64,000 nucleotides of DNA from Acarospora socialis (GCA_025617375.2 JAMYGW020000004.1:2170001-2234000), one strand, 5' to 3'. Counted from the first letter of the stretch, positions 26,766 to 38,901 are shown. Translations and numbers: made by a program. Notes: a model not told the origin generated them from the sequence alone.

Positions 26766-27211
26766 GGCGTTGGGGCAGACGGACGTGGAGGTTCGCCTTT
26801 GTGATGGAAGTTGAGGTTTTCTGTGAGTGTAGCAGAGTGAATCTTTGATCTGCATGTGGACGGTTGGTTTCCTCAATCACACTTAGTCCTAGTTTGTTTA
26901 CATCCTATCACTCCAGAGTATCACGCATGGCATAGAAAACTGGAGGTTACACTTAATCAAAAAGAGCAGTGTACGTCAATGACATCTATCTACCTTACTT
27001 AGCCCTTTAACAAAGCACAGAAAGATTCTATGCTCGACAACATTCAATCACCCAGGCAAGACTGAATCAGCCATCCTCTTTCTGCCCTCCTCATGATACT
27101 CAATGCACACGGAGTAAACATTACGTCAGAGACATTAACAACCCCACCCCCCGCACCCCTCCAAGCCCGCACCCCTCCGCCCCAACCTCCCACAACCGCC
27201 CCTCGCCCACA
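26766..27211. other. Spacer and promoter of Ap4A phosphorylase
   Basis: No gene seen. The last 100 bp before the ATG at 27212 are C-rich, as in many fungal 5' leaders. Confidence 0.45.
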
Positions 27212-28546
27212 ATGCCACCAGGCCCGCTCCAAAACCTCCCCACCCTCGTCCAGCGCAAATACAACGCCGCCAAAGCCTCCTCAAGCCTCATCTTCTCCCA
27301 CACCGACCTAACAACCATCCGCGTCGCTAGCATCCCGGTACGCACGTCACTTACTCCCACCCCTCCCCTCCACCCCGTCCCTCAAAATTCTAAACCATCG
27401 CGGAGTCCACAGTTCCAACTCCGCTACTGCCCCGCCCTCTCCCAAAAACCCATCTCCCCCACCACCTCCCAGCAACCCGCCGACTCGAGCGCCAAGCCCC
27501 CCACCACCACCACCCCGACGAACCCCGACCCCTTCGCCTCCCCGCCCGCCTCTCTCCTAATCGCCCAGCTCCCCGCCCCCTCCGCGTCGACCCACGTCCT
27601 CGTCCTGAACAAATACCCCGTCATCGCCTCGCATTTCATCCTCGCGACCAGCGCCTTCAGGCGCCAGACGGACCTCCTCGACCCGGACGATCTGAGCGCC
27701 ACGTTCGCTTGTCTCAGGGCTTGGGAGTCGGAGTCGGAGCCTGAGTCTGGTGACCGGCAGGCTGGCGCCGGTGCTGGAGCGGGCGCTACGCAGGGGAAGA
27801 GGCTGTTTGCGTTCTTCAATTCGGGCCGGCATAGTGGAGCGAGTCAGGCGCATCGGCATGTGCAGTTTCTGCCGGTTGAGGAGATGGGCGGTGGGGAGGA
27901 GGGGGGGTGGAGGTTGCTGGCGGATTGGATAGACGACGGGGGGCCGGGGGCTGGGGGTGAGTTTTGTGCGGAGAGCGATGGGCGGTCGTGTTGGGTTTCC
28001 TCTAGCGGCGCAGTGTGCTGCCGTCCAGGGGTATCTATGATCACAGAGCTGATGGGGGTGATGCCGCTAGATGGTCTCGACCTCCGCAGCCTTCCACAGC
28101 TGCCGTTCGCGCACTTCGCCGTCACCATCCCGCCGGATCCGTCGCCGGTGCAGCTGTACGACCGTTACAGGCGTCTGTACGAGGCGGCGGTGGAGACCTG
28201 TCGGCGTTATGCAGAGAGGCATCCCGAGGAGGACATCCTCGTCGGCCAAGGTGACCGGGACGAGCGTGCGGCCGTCATCAGCTACAATCTCGCTTTGACG
28301 ACGTCTTGTATGGTGATTTGCCCGCGCAGGAGCGAGGGCGCTATGTTGGAGGCTGGTGGGCGCCGTGAGTCCAGGTCGCTGGGGCCTGTGGCGATCAATG
28401 GGACGATCTTGGGTGGGACGTTGATGGTCAAGACGGAGGAGGAATGGAATGAATTGCGGAGGGATGAGTCTAGTTTGTATCATCTACTGCAGGCGGTGGG
28501 TATACCTACAGAGCATAGTCCGGGCAGTGCGAATGGCCGATTGTAG
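27212..28546 (+). CDS. apa2: Ap4A phosphorylase II (ATP adenylyltransferase)
   Basis: Cytosolic enzyme that splits diadenosine tetraphosphate with phosphate into ATP and ADP. Family blocks: NKYPVIASHFILATSAF, RQTDLLDPDDLSATFACL, KRLFAFFNSGRHSGASQAHR continuing HVQFLPVE with the HxHxQ histidine triad-like motif, PFAHFAVTIPP, and a C-terminal block with NLALTTSCMVICPRRSEG. An intron at 27338-27412 (GTACGC..CAG, 75 bp) is inferred because it joins ASIP to FQLRYCPAL; it is readable through. A second, 27957-28046 (GTGAGT..CAG, 90 bp), would remove a low-complexity insert. Both lengths are multiples of three without stops, so the frame is open either way. The product is 419 aa with the first intron removed or 389 aa with both removed. 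It is convergent with CSN1. Confidence 0.9.
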   Translation: MPPGPLQNLPTLVQRKYNAAKASSSLIFSHTDLTTIRVASIPVRTSLTPTPPLHPVPQNSKPSRSPQFQLRYCPALSQKPISPTTSQQPADSSAKPPTTTTPTNPDPFASPPASLLIAQLPAPSASTHVLVLNKYPVIASHFILATSAFRRQTDLLDPDDLSATFACLRAWESESEPESGDRQAGAGAGAGATQGKRLFAFFNSGRHSGASQAHRHVQFLPVEEMGGGEEGGWRLLADWIDDGGPGAGGEFCAESDGRSCWVSSSGAVCCRPGVSMITELMGVMPLDGLDLRSLPQLPFAHFAVTIPPDPSPVQLYDRYRRLYEAAVETCRRYAERHPEEDILVGQGDRDERAAVISYNLALTTSCMVICPRRSEGAMLEAGGRRESRSLGPVAINGTILGGTLMVKTEEEWNELRRDESSLYHLLQAVGIPTEHSPGSANGRL

Positions 28547-28803
28547 ACCTTTTGCAATGGACTCGATTTGGTTTGAGTCGTTCGTTCGTTCTCAGAAGTA
28601 TTCCGGCTTCGCTACTCGTCTCTCCCGTATCTCAGAGTTCTGCATTATCTCGTTCGAGACTATCTGCAAGCTTCCGAGGAGAGATCAGCAGTGCCGTAGG
28701 CTTGAGCCGGGAACCTCAATGTGCAAACGCAAAACGCCAACGCTATGCTCATCATACAGATCGTGAACCGTGCCACCATCGACCAGCCTCGCTTCTGACC
28801 AAG

Positions 28804-30435
28804 CTAGAACCGCTGGCCTCCAAACCTACCCCCTCCACCCTTCCCCAGCGTCGGCCCAGACCCCATACCCATGCCCATTCCCCCTCCCATCCCGCCCGAA
28901 TGCCCCATAAACACATCTCCAAACGCCGCCTGCTCTCTCGCCTGGTTCCGCGGCGCCTTGACCTCCAACCCGGCATTAACGACATTGACCCTCCACAGCC
29001 TAAGATGCGCCGTGCGCTCATACTCCCTCGCCATATTCAGCGCCTCTTCATGCAGCGCCTCCCTAGCGATCGTCCGTTTCGCCACCAACACGCCCTTCTG
29101 CGCATCGACGCGCGCTTCCAGGTTCCCGCGCTCGATCATGTCAACGAGCTCGGCGGTGATGGCGCCCGCGGACGTGCCGAACGCCGCCGCCATGGCGTCG
29201 AGCGTCACGCAGCTGAACGGGATGCAGTACTGCACGATGCTCTTGGCGCGCACGGCGGCGTAGAGGTCCGGCACGTGCCGCTGCAGGTGCAGGTCGAGGC
29301 CGTAGTCGGGCCGGTAGGCGTCGAGGACCGCGAGGCAGGCGCCGTACTTGGAGGCCGCGAAGAGGGCGACGGCGCGGCGCACGTGCGGCTCGAGTTCGAG
29401 GAAGTTGCGGAAGGACGCGTTGTCGAGGACGTGGGTCTGCAGTTCGTGGCGGTCCATGGACGCCAGCGCGCAGAGGCCGCCGTAGACGGCGACGTCGTTG
29501 GCGGTGAGGATCTCGTTGTATTCTTCGGTGAGGAGGCGTGGGTCCGTACTCAGGAAGCTGTGGGCGGCTTCTTTGTAGTTGCCGCTTGTTAGTTTTGCGA
29601 GACCCATGGCGGCTGCGAGGCGGGGTTGGAAGCGCTTGGCGTCGTCGTCGCGTTGCGCCAGGTTGCGGATCTTGAGCACGTTGGATTGCACGGCCATCCA
29701 GTTGCCCTGCTCGATGGAGACGTGAATGATTTTGAAACACATCGACGCGATGTGCGCGGGGGTGGTGCAGTAGTCGCGCATCCGACCGTACGCTTTCGTG
29801 GCGGCGCTGAGGTCCCCGATTTGATGGTAGTGTGAGCCTAGGTCTTCATTCCCCATCTGGTGAACATCAGCCATTTCCTGAGAAAACCTCTACGTAGGGA
29901 AAGAAACCCTTACCCGTATGCTTTCCTTGATCAGATTGTTCTTGTAGCCCTTCAGCTCTTGTTCCAGCCGATCAGTTTCAACCTTGACCTGCTTCGTCGT
30001 CTTGTCAATCCACCCAAGGTCGGGCGTCGCGTCTGGATCGTCCGGGACGATCTGTCGGAGTGCCTCCACAACAACTTCATATCGTCCGACATCTTTCCCT
30101 TGCTTCGCTTCTGCGATGGCGGCTTTGAGAGCTTCGTGGTAGAGGTATGACGATGATCTGCCAATGAGTAGAAGTCGGTCGAAACGAGTTTTTCCTGTGG
30201 CTACAAGTCAGGGCGGGGTCTCATGTTGAGCCGCAGCTGAGTGTACAAGATAAGCGTTCCTTACCCTTGTAGTTGGCAATATAGGCGTCTAGGTCGAACT
30301 TTGGTGGATCTGTCTACTTGTTAAACTGTACGGTGAGGTAACAAAGTGCAGCGGGGTATGCTCGCCCGTCACCACCGGTAGTCCAGCTGCGATGGCTTCT
30401 ATGAAGTAGGCTGGGAGCTCATGTTGGTCCGCCAT
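28804..30435 (-). CDS. csn1: COP9 signalosome subunit 1 (CSN1)
   Basis: Subunit 1 of the COP9 signalosome, the cullin deneddylase that controls development and light responses in filamentous fungi. Exons: 30435-30373 (or -30376), 30313-30265, 30194-29914, 29856-28804; about 481 aa. Introns at 30195-30264 and 29857-29913 have GTAAGG donors. Joins restore PPKFDLDAYIANYKG-KTRFDRLLL and NLIKESIR-MGNEDLGSHYHQIGD, both strongly family-like. The RPN7-type helical repeat part spans about 90-270. The PCI domain follows, including YCIPFSCVTLDAMAAAFG. The tail is Gly/Met-rich (GGMGGGMGMGMGSG). The first intron's donor is uncertain by three bases. The 3' end is 257 bp from that of the Ap4A phosphorylase gene. 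Confidence 0.92.
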
Positions 30436-30961
30436 AGTAGGGAGTTTGCGGTCAAGTAAGGCTCTCTTATTGGAACGACGTTTACTCCAACATGGTGACA
30501 AGTTGGTAATGTGTAGGTAGGTAGATAGCGTCACGGCAGCCCAAGCGGCCACTTGCGCTGTTTCTCATTTCACCCGGACTTTCAGTCTACTTCTAGGGTT
30601 CAAGTTTCTCTCTATCAGGACGATCACATTATCATGGCTAAGACAAGTCGAAGTGAAGTCATCAAGTTGGCACGCAAGTAGTAATGGATACAGTGGCCCG
30701 CACGGGTATCTACAACGTGAGATCATTAACATTATGCATTCAGACGGTACTCAAGCCACAATCCAGCTGGCAAGAACAACGCAGGCCATACAAGTACAAG
30801 ACTTTGTCCCATCCTTCACATCATATCCTTTTTCACGGCCGTAAGATCATCGCCAGGATTCTCCCACTATAAACAGAAATAGATCATAACGGATAGAGCA
30901 TAACCGAGACGCTCACGCTGAAAGCCGCAAAATAGTACAAGTACAGCAGAGTGGAAAGCCG
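30436..30961. other. Spacer upstream of CSN1
   Basis: Region between the CSN1 start and the stop codon of the C2H2 factor, both minus strand. It should contain the CSN1 promoter. No gene recognised. Confidence 0.45.
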
Positions 30962-33825
30962 TCATGCCATCAACTTTTGGAGATCAACCTCGTCCTCGCC
31001 GCCTTGCCGCCAGGGACCCTTTTCCTCTTCGGTGGCCCCGTGCAGAGCTTGGGCCCGCTTGAGCGTCTCGACGTCCAAATCGGTAACGTAAGACTTGCCG
31101 TCGCCCAACTTCATGCGGACTTCGAACTCGTTGTCAAGCATCATGTCGTCTTTCCAGAGACGCCTTGGTCCATCGTACACACATAACACCCTTTTCTTCA
31201 TCTTCATCTTCTCCGCCGAGCAACCCCAAGAGAGTGGATAGTGCATCCTCTTCTTACGGCCTTTCCCAACGAGAGCGACGCCCCCTTTGGAGTATGTGAG
31301 ACCACGTCCTCTCACGCCGGACGTGGTGCGTGTGGGTTTGGTGATGGAATTACCACCCCCGACGTGCGAAGCGACACCTCGGGGATGTGCTGATTGTCAA
31401 CTCGAATTCCTCTTGTTAGATTTGATGGAACCCTTGCCGGAGCGGGGATGAGTGTCGGTGCTACCGAGGAAAAAGTCTTCGTCTTCGTTGTCGGCCTCGT
31501 CTTCATCCTGGTCATCCTCCTCGTCAACAGAGGTTGAGTTCTGGGTGCCAGAGTCAAGACCGTTGGGAAGCATGTGTCGGTCCAATGTCTCCTGTACGGC
31601 TGGGTCGTTTTCGACCTCTGCCAACCTTTGCGCGTTGATGGCTTCACTTGGCTCTTCCTGTCGCACAATCCGAAGAACGCAGTCGTCAAGGTGCTCATAG
31701 AAGTCCTGAGCATTACTGAAGGTGTCCGAGCATGTTGAGCACTTGCCTGTGGCATCGGGAGGGTAGTTGGTAAGCTTCTTCGGTGCGCCAGAATTAGGTA
31801 CCCTTTTTCGGCTGTTCGGAGGCGCTTGCTCGACCCCATGAACGCTTGTCAGATGGCGCTTGAAGACATCTGCACGATTAAAGCTCTTCTCCGCCGCCGA
31901 GCCGGAGCCGGGACAAAAGCCACAAACCATCGTACCTTTGTAATGGGTGAGAGTGTGTCGATTCTTATCGTATTTGCGAGCGAAACCCTTCTGGTGGTAG
32001 TCGCATGTCATGATAGGACATTTTTCCGGTCGCTCCAATTGGTGGGTCAACATGTGTGCCTTGAGGTCCTTGAAGACACGTCCACAGTCAGCCTTCGGGC
32101 ATCGCCCCTTTTCGGCGTTCTCCTCATCCACCTCGAAGCTGCTCGATCGATGGCTTCCTGAAGAGTATCGAGAGTGTTCCGATGAGATTGAAAGTCTCCG
32201 AGAAACCGAAGAGACGGGGTATGGCTGGAATGGAGAGGGGTGGTGGTATGGCGACTGGCTGCGAGCCTTAAGGCTCACAGAAGTAGATCGATTCTGGCTA
32301 GGCACAGAGGAATTGGATGGAGCCGGAGATGGAGGCTGGAACGTTTGGGTTGGTGTTCCGAATGCGTGAATGATACCCGGATAGGGTGCAGTCGTTGTGT
32401 TGTGTGTGATAGGAGTCTGCAACGGCTGGATCAGGGAAGGATCTGTCGTCGATAATTTAGGTTAGCGCACGACCAATACCGCGCGAGAAAAGACGATGAA
32501 GATCGAGAAGTAAGAGGAAGAAATGCTCAGGTGATGAAAACATGGCAAGATGCGGCATAGGAAAACCAACAAGATGATTCGAGCGGAGCGACGAAATTGC
32601 CGCTGCTCTGAGAAAAGAAAGGTGTCTGAAACTGGCCAACCGAGACGATGGTCGGTGAAGCCGGTGGTGGTGTTGGTCTGCCGTAGGGGAAATGACTCGG
32701 CGACGCCCTTGGGCTGGACTTGACCTTGTTCACTCCGGCATCCACGACGGATTGACGCCCCGACACCACCCTTCGCGCAACGGCCGGTGAGCGCGTGCGG
32801 GCGGGCGTGGCTGACGCCGGAGTTGAGGGTGACATGAACACCTCAGAAGTGCTAGGAGAAGACTTCCTCCTCCGAGCGCGTGGATGATCTACTGGAGTGA
32901 AGACAGGATGTGCTGAGTCGGGCGATGATTCCACCTTTGGAGTGCCAACTTGGCTGTTGACTTCTTGCAGGATTGCATCGATGGTGGTGTTGGAGCCAGG
33001 GACCGAAGTGTTGACAGCCAAGGAAGGAATGAAAGTATGACGGAAAGAGTCTGAGAGAGATGATGACAAAGGAGCCGAGCCCATTGGACCCTGAAAGGAA
33101 GAAACCTTTCGAGACTTACCAACAAAGTCGCCTGGGAACTTCTCCTGCGCAAATATGACTTCGTGGTCCAGACTGCGGGTGACGTAGTCGCCTGGAAAGA
33201 AGTTTTCCTGCGATAGGATGCCTGGGGCGATCCCGAGACCATGATGGGTCTCTGCCCAATGTTCCTGGCTGGGGACAATGTGGTTGGACCTCGAGTATGG
33301 CGAGCCTACAGCGGATGAATTGGCGCTTTGGACCGAAGCACCAGAAGTCGAAGACATGGTCGATGGCGGATGATCGAAAGAGTGGGCAGCCGAGTTGGAT
33401 GGAGACCTGGGTGGGGTGTATCGATAGGAGTCGTGCTTGAGATTGTCTTGAGGGGCGTCGACGATGAATTGAGGTGCGTTGTAGAGTGTTGCAGGTGTGG
33501 AGGACAGCGCGGCGACAGGTGCGCAAGAGTCATAAGTGGTCATAGCGAGGTCGATGAACTGGTCGTCCATGGTGTACTGGTGCCCGCTGTAGATGTCTTC
33601 CTGCCTTGTCTCTTGGTGCCCTTGCACAACAGAACATGCGTCGTGACTCGGAAACAGAACGAAATCGTCCATGCTACCGTATAAAGTCATACTCGGGGCT
33701 CTTGATATGACACGACGAAAGTGTTGGGCAACACCCGGAAGAGGAGGGAGGCTGAGTCCAACCTGCGAGATCGTTAGCCCATTGTGTACGTGTTGCTCAA
33801 GCCTCGTTCGAGGTGACGGTCTCAT
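30962..33825 (-). CDS. C2H2 zinc-finger transcription factor
   Basis: Nuclear C2H2 regulator. Exons 33825-32571, 32442-31465 and 31389-30962 give 886 aa. The N-terminal half is Ser/Pro-rich with an acidic start (MDDFVLFPSHDA). Fingers lie about 530-630: CPKADCGRVFKDLKAHMLTH, CPIMTCDYHQKGFARKYDKN then RHTLTH, and MVCGFCPGSGSAAEKSFNRA ending RHLTSVH. An acidic stretch follows. The intron at 31390-31464 (GTAGCA..TCTAAC..CAG, 75 bp) removes a TGA at 31397-31399 and adds a basic C-terminal domain of about 142 residues, including YSKGGVALVGKGRKKRMHYP, RVLCVYDGPRRLWKDDMMLD and KSYVTDLDVETLKRAQ. This exon is in the same frame, so the intron is easy to miss. The donor of intron 1 (GTTGGT, 32570) is weak. 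An inner ATG at 33690 (MTLYGSMDDF) may be the real start. Targets unknown. Confidence 0.85.
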
Positions 33826-34213
33826 GAATGCTATAACAACAGGGGCGAAACATAAGGTAGTGTTTGTTACCTGTCACTATTATAGGCAGGCCCGTCGCGC
33901 AGACATACAGCCGTGATCGTACAGCTGTCGATCTGTTAGGGCAATGGATGGTATTAGGTGGTCTATGCAGGAAGCCTAAGGCAGTTGTTGTATGCGTGTA
34001 GGGCCAGCAACGATGTAGGCAGTGTTGTGGGTATGGTTGCGAGAATAGAGAGGTCGGAGTATTTTTCATTCAGATTGATATTATATAAAGAGATACTGAA
34101 CGAGATTTCAGTCGGATGGGAAGTCTTCTCGGGGGCGGAGGCAGATGTTAATGTATCACGAGTGGCCCCCAAGACCTCAGACAAGAGAAAGGGCATCAAC
34201 ACAGATGTAATCC

Positions 34214-34229
34214 GAGAGAGAGAGAGAGA
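34214..34229 (+). repeat. (GA)8 microsatellite
   Basis: Short GA run about 390 bp upstream of the C2H2 factor start codon. Confidence 0.8.
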
Positions 34230-34552
34230 CGCAGCCCGTACGTACCTTGCTCAGTACCGCAGCCAATGTCCACTGCCCTGGTCCCTGTAAAGTTTGTGGG
34301 TGCGTGCAGATGGCCCTACCGTAACTTCGTACCAGGGTGTCCAAATTGGGACAGCCGGGATCCCGGAGAGACCGATGATCTTTTCCTCAACGCCCTTCGT
34401 TCCCGCTTTTCTTAACATATCATACGTATGTTATATTCATCTACGGAAAGATATGAAATGAATCCTATCGCTAGTTTAGATGGACAGTGCTTTCAAACGT
34501 CACCAAAGGAACTTCTTCGCTGTTTTCTTCGACACCTTAAGGTAGATGTAGG

Positions 34553-34561
34553 TACGGAGTA
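34553..34561. repeat. TACGGAGTA motif, copy 1
   Basis: Exact 9-mer in an intergenic region. Other exact copies (either strand) are at 36138, 39954 and 41952. Confidence 0.5.
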
Positions 34562-34579
34562 TTTCGAGTAGATGTAGGT

Positions 34580-34589
34580 TACCTAGGTA
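34580..34589. repeat. TACCTAGGTA palindrome, copy 2
   Basis: Exact palindrome identical to 7587-7596, here 19 bp after a TACGGAGTA motif. Confidence 0.5.
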
Positions 34590-36137
34590 GCCGTCGCCCT
34601 TGATGCCAGTAAGTATTGATATTCTACCTTGGTGACAAGAGTCAATTAGCTGGTGATGGTACACTTGTAGTTGCAACCAAAAAGGTGCCTTTCCTTACCT
34701 TACTGCAAGACTGCATGTGCAATCGCCTTCTTGTCTCGTATTTCTTTTCTGTTTCGGCCAGTAGGCGTTCAAAGCGCCCTTTCCTGTCCCCAAGTCCTAT
34801 CTTCAAGTGCAAGGGTTTACTTCGTCGTGCATGTCCGAACCATGTGCGGCATGGCGTACAAGGTCCGGTGGGCAGATTTAGACCGCTGCCATCCAATGAA
34901 TCTCTCGGTCCTACTTCTCCTCTCATAGACTGTGCATGATGGTAGGTGTGTAACGTACGCTACAGCCAAGAAAGGGACAGTACGGTATCGTCAGAAATTG
35001 TAACAATACACTACGCAGGGCTGAGTCCAATTTAGGCGGTTCCCGCATCACGTCGGTGAATGTTCGCTTCAAGGTATCCCTGTAGATGCGTATAAGACGC
35101 TATTTTGGTGTGGACCCGTGGCATGTCGGTGCATCTGTTCGACCGTGATTCGTTGATTGAGCGAGAATGGGACAGGAAAGGAAATAGATCGAGGCTGCGC
35201 AAGCACCATCATTACTATAATTGGCCGCTTACACACGTTCTTGTATTAATTACACCGCTTCTTTTCTGCTTCGGTCAACTCCAACTACCCTACCTTGCTT
35301 GTAAGGTACCTAAGCCTCCTCTTCGCCATACTCTACAACATGCATGTACCCGAGTACTCGACCGACATTCTGCGAATTGACACTGATGTCTTGCACGTTA
35401 GTTTCACACTCTGACGTCGTGAGGTTGATAGACCCTATCGAATCTTCACCTTTGCTTTCGCTCTCGCCGTTTCCGTTGGCCGTTGCCGACCTCATTTCTG
35501 CTCTCAAGGTGGACATGCGCTCAGAATTTCGATTGGTTGTTCGACTCAATTACTCTGCATACTTCTGATTAGGAAGTCCGGCCGAACTTTTCATCATCAA
35601 CTTTATTAGAGATGACGACTCGACACCGTCTATCCAATGAACCTCCAAGCATGCCCCGTGGCCCCCACAGTCTGCGATGCTCCTGCCTCCCTGGCAGTTG
35701 CCGTCTTACGGTCTCGTGCCTGAAGGTCCAATCCATTGGGTTGGCCCCCATCCAAACTAAGGTACTGATGAAACAGCTTGGACATCCCGTTTGGATGCGT
35801 TCTCTGCTCTCTGACACCCCGTTGTCTCTGTCACATCATTATCATCCAGACTCCCGAACAGACCCACTTCCACGTGGCTGCCACGGGAGAAGGCTGATTT
35901 ACCAGGATGATCCGAACCGACGTCCGGGTTCGTGCTGTCTGCCTTACACATACGGAGCACACCACTCATATGCACACTCATCACTGGCTACCTATTTTCG
36001 CCATGTGGCATTCGTCCTCGTACGGATTACGGAGCACTGCGTTATCTTTGGCGATGCGACATGCAGGAACATGCCGCAACTGCAAGAGGTGGGTGCTGGG
36101 CCATTGGACCATCGTTCATAGAGGACTCTGGTACCTG

Positions 36138-36146
36138 TACGGAGTA
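36138..36146. repeat. TACGGAGTA motif, copy 2
   Basis: Exact copy inside the 4.1 kb spacer. Confidence 0.5.
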
Positions 36147-37918
36147 AGAAAGGGTGTAACACGATTCCCTTGCAATCTCGCAATCATTACTGGTTCAACA
36201 TACCTTACCGTTCAGGTAGTCTGGATGTTCGATAGGTGAGTTAGTGACGCTTGCTCCTTAGGTACGCCGAACTTCGCTTGTCTATGGAGTTTGTAACCCT
36301 TTCTGTCAGCCCTATGGCATCGTCTTAGATGCTAAGTAATCGTCAACAAAAGGAGGCTTGGAGGCAGACTGTTACGGTGTAATGTACTGTACGTCGCCAA
36401 TTCAAGGTAAGTCACGTAAGGTATGGTAAGAAACGGAGTCGGAGTCGGAGTGGCCGAGCTTTGATGCGACAGCAGCCGTAACTTACAAAGTAAATAAAAT
36501 ACTTAACAAGTTCCTGGACCCCCCAAAACTGACTGTTTGGATCGCCAACAATTGGTCCCTGCCTTGCATGCTAAGATTCTCTTCTCATGTAGCGAGCCAA
36601 GATGACGGTGAGCTTCAACCACTGAGTGGTGGTCAACACCAAATGATTTCAGGGCATGTTGTCCTGCCGTCACACGGTGACTCCGTCCGGCTCGGGAAGA
36701 CTCACCATCTCGGCACCGCAAACACAATTGCTTCGTTTAAAGCAACTTACGTCGCATGATCATGGCCGTCCTGAACTCTACATCGAATGACTTGGCGTCG
36801 TCGGTCTCGACGTTGGCTTTTACCTACCAACCTCGAACAGGGATGACATAGCGTTAACTCACCCCACGAAGCTCTCTCTGTGAATCTGGCGCAACGATAT
36901 CCGTACCCAGTTGTAGGTACTTGTATTGGTAGAGATTGAGGAGAAGTACCTTTAGCCTTTGGTCCGTTGCAGAAGAAGAAAATCACGCACGTAACTACGA
37001 GTACCAAGAGCCCGGAGACTGCTAATGTACCTTAGCGTTAATCCGTACAGACCTCACTCCTCCTTTGTGGTTCCAGCGGCAGCAACAGCTCCGGCACTTT
37101 TCCTCAGCTGTTTCTTCATCAGCCAGCCACCAACTACAGCCATCTAATCATCGGCCCTCTAGCGAGCCACGACCGACCGTCCAACCCAGCAACGACCGAT
37201 CGAACTAGTTATCGCTTGGATGTCGAAAGTCGCGCCGTTAATATTGTCACGTCACTCTGCAGCATTTTTTCGCTTCACACGGCCCAGAACGGATTCCAGA
37301 GCCCAAGCCCTGTGAGGGGCTCCAACTAGCTTCTTGATAGCTATGCTCCCGGCTTACCGAGCTGGAAGGATGTGGAACAATTACGATCTGCATATGGGCA
37401 ATTGCTTCAAGGGTGCTCGCCTACTGCAAGGTGCTGGGAAGCTATGCCAAGTGTACGAGTAATTGTCACCAAGTGCATCACAAGAGCATGTCCCATCCGT
37501 CACATGCTTGAAGCAGGGGCCCACCTCTCCAGAGAGGTACCACGCAATTGGGATCAATCAGCTCATACCTACGGGGAAGGGGTGCAAGTACGATCCGATC
37601 AACTGAGGGCCCGAGTCCAAGGTTGCCTAGGGCTTAGTGCGATCTGAAGCTACAAACGTTCCATTGCGTCGGTGCGATGCCGGCAAGCATTCGTTGTGGT
37701 ACCCTCCAATGACTCCAAGGTATTGTCCATGAATGTGTCCATGAAGGCAGATTGCCAGTATTTCCAATAGCCTACCTTCCTACCAGCAAGACCTAGCCGG
37801 TAAGGTCTGCGTCGACGTACAAGCCAGTCTATAGAGACCAGGATGGCCATTGAGCCCTTTCTATGCCCTATACGCCTTTATTGTGTGATGCTGAATCAAA
37901 CATCGAATTGATTCCCTT

Positions 37919-38901
37919 TCATATCTTGGCGACTTCTGCTCTCCAGCCCCAGCCGCCCGGCACCTCATCTCCCAACGTTCGCATCCCCGAGGCTTCACAT
38001 ATCCGAATCACCACCTCCCTGACAGCTCTCACCTCGTCAACCGTAGCACCATTGTTGACCGCACCCTTCAAATGCCCCTTCAACTGCGGATTAACCTGCC
38101 CTCAACATCAGCCCGTAAACAAATCTCACCCCTTACCAGTCCCGGGGCTCTCACATCCTGCGGAATCAACCCCGCCAACAACACGAAGCTCGTCTCCGCC
38201 GCCGTCAACACACTCGTATTGCTCAGCACATAGCCATACATCAGCCTCGCCGTAATCCCCAGATCCTCCGTCCCCGACCGATCCATCTGGCCCATCACCC
38301 GCTTCGACACCTTCCCGTAGATACGATCGAAGAACGTCTGCCCGCGATGCAGGATCTGCGACGACGCGACATCGTACACCTCGACGGGCCGCGCCGTCGG
38401 CGAGTACGCCAGCGGCTCGTCCAGCAGCGCCGGCGGCGTCGCCGACTTGAGCGCCAGCAACGCGTTGATGCACTAGCGCCACACACGATCAAGTCAACCC
38501 CCGCACCCCACCTCATGCATCCTCCACCACCCCCGCCCCGCCCCGACCCCGACCCGGGAAGCGCAAAGGGAAGGGAAAGGGGGGACAACGAAAGCAGCGT
38601 GCAGGGCGAAAGAAACTCATGCCTTGGGCAGGCCGCCGATCGGCGCCGTCTTCACCAGCGCCTCGCGCATCTTCCGCGCCACCTCCAACTGCTCCTCGTG
38701 CGCCGGCGGTTTCGTGTCGGCGCGGCCCACGCCCTTCTCCAGCGCGAACGCGAACACCGGGCCGATCTCGTCCGGCCGGTTCAGCACCGAGAGCGTGACG
38801 CCCGTGATGAAGTACCAGCTGTGCAGTGGGAGGTGCGGGTGGGCGCGGATCGAGGAGAGGAGGGATGGCGTGGCGATGGCGGGGAGGGAGATGGGCGACA
38901 T
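37919..38901 (-). CDS. Carboxymuconolactone-decarboxylase-like (AhpD fold) protein
   Basis: Member of the CMD/AhpD-like fold, a helical family that includes decarboxylases and peroxidase partners; the fungal branch has no settled reaction. Exons 38901-38623, 38472-38155 and 38095-37919 give 257 aa. Intron 1 (38473-38622, 150 bp) must start with GC (AAG-GCATGA) and end TAG: this joins PIGGLPK to CINALLALKSATPPALLDEP. No GT donor keeps the frame. Intron 2 (38096-38154, GTGAGA..CAG) joins LLAGLIPQD to VNPQLKGHLKGAVNNGATVD. Later blocks: TFFDRIYGKVSKRVMGQMDR, SGTEDLGITARLMYGYVLSN, AAETSFVLLAG, and C-terminal RICEASGMRTLGDEVPGGWG. The CxxC/HxxC redox pair of AhpD is not evident. No signal peptide. 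Confidence 0.85.

Larger units (their letters stand above)
33826..37918. other. Long gene-free stretch (4.1 kb)
   Basis: The largest spacer in the window. The frames are short or stop-flanked and have no motif or splice logic. It holds two TACGGAGTA copies, one TACCTAGGTA copy, a (GA)8 run at 34214-34229 and many AGGTA/TACCT words. The part next to 33825 should be the promoter of the C2H2 gene. Non-coding transcripts or long-lost genes cannot be excluded. Confidence 0.45.

Noticed and set aside
31312-31839. 175-codon minus-strand frame overlapping the C2H2 gene
   Set aside because: Shadow of the real exon in another frame; the Arg/Thr/Pro pattern is an artefact.
35612-36121. 169-codon plus-strand frame in the 4.1 kb spacer
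   Set aside because: Composition is random-like and no motif or flanking exon was found.
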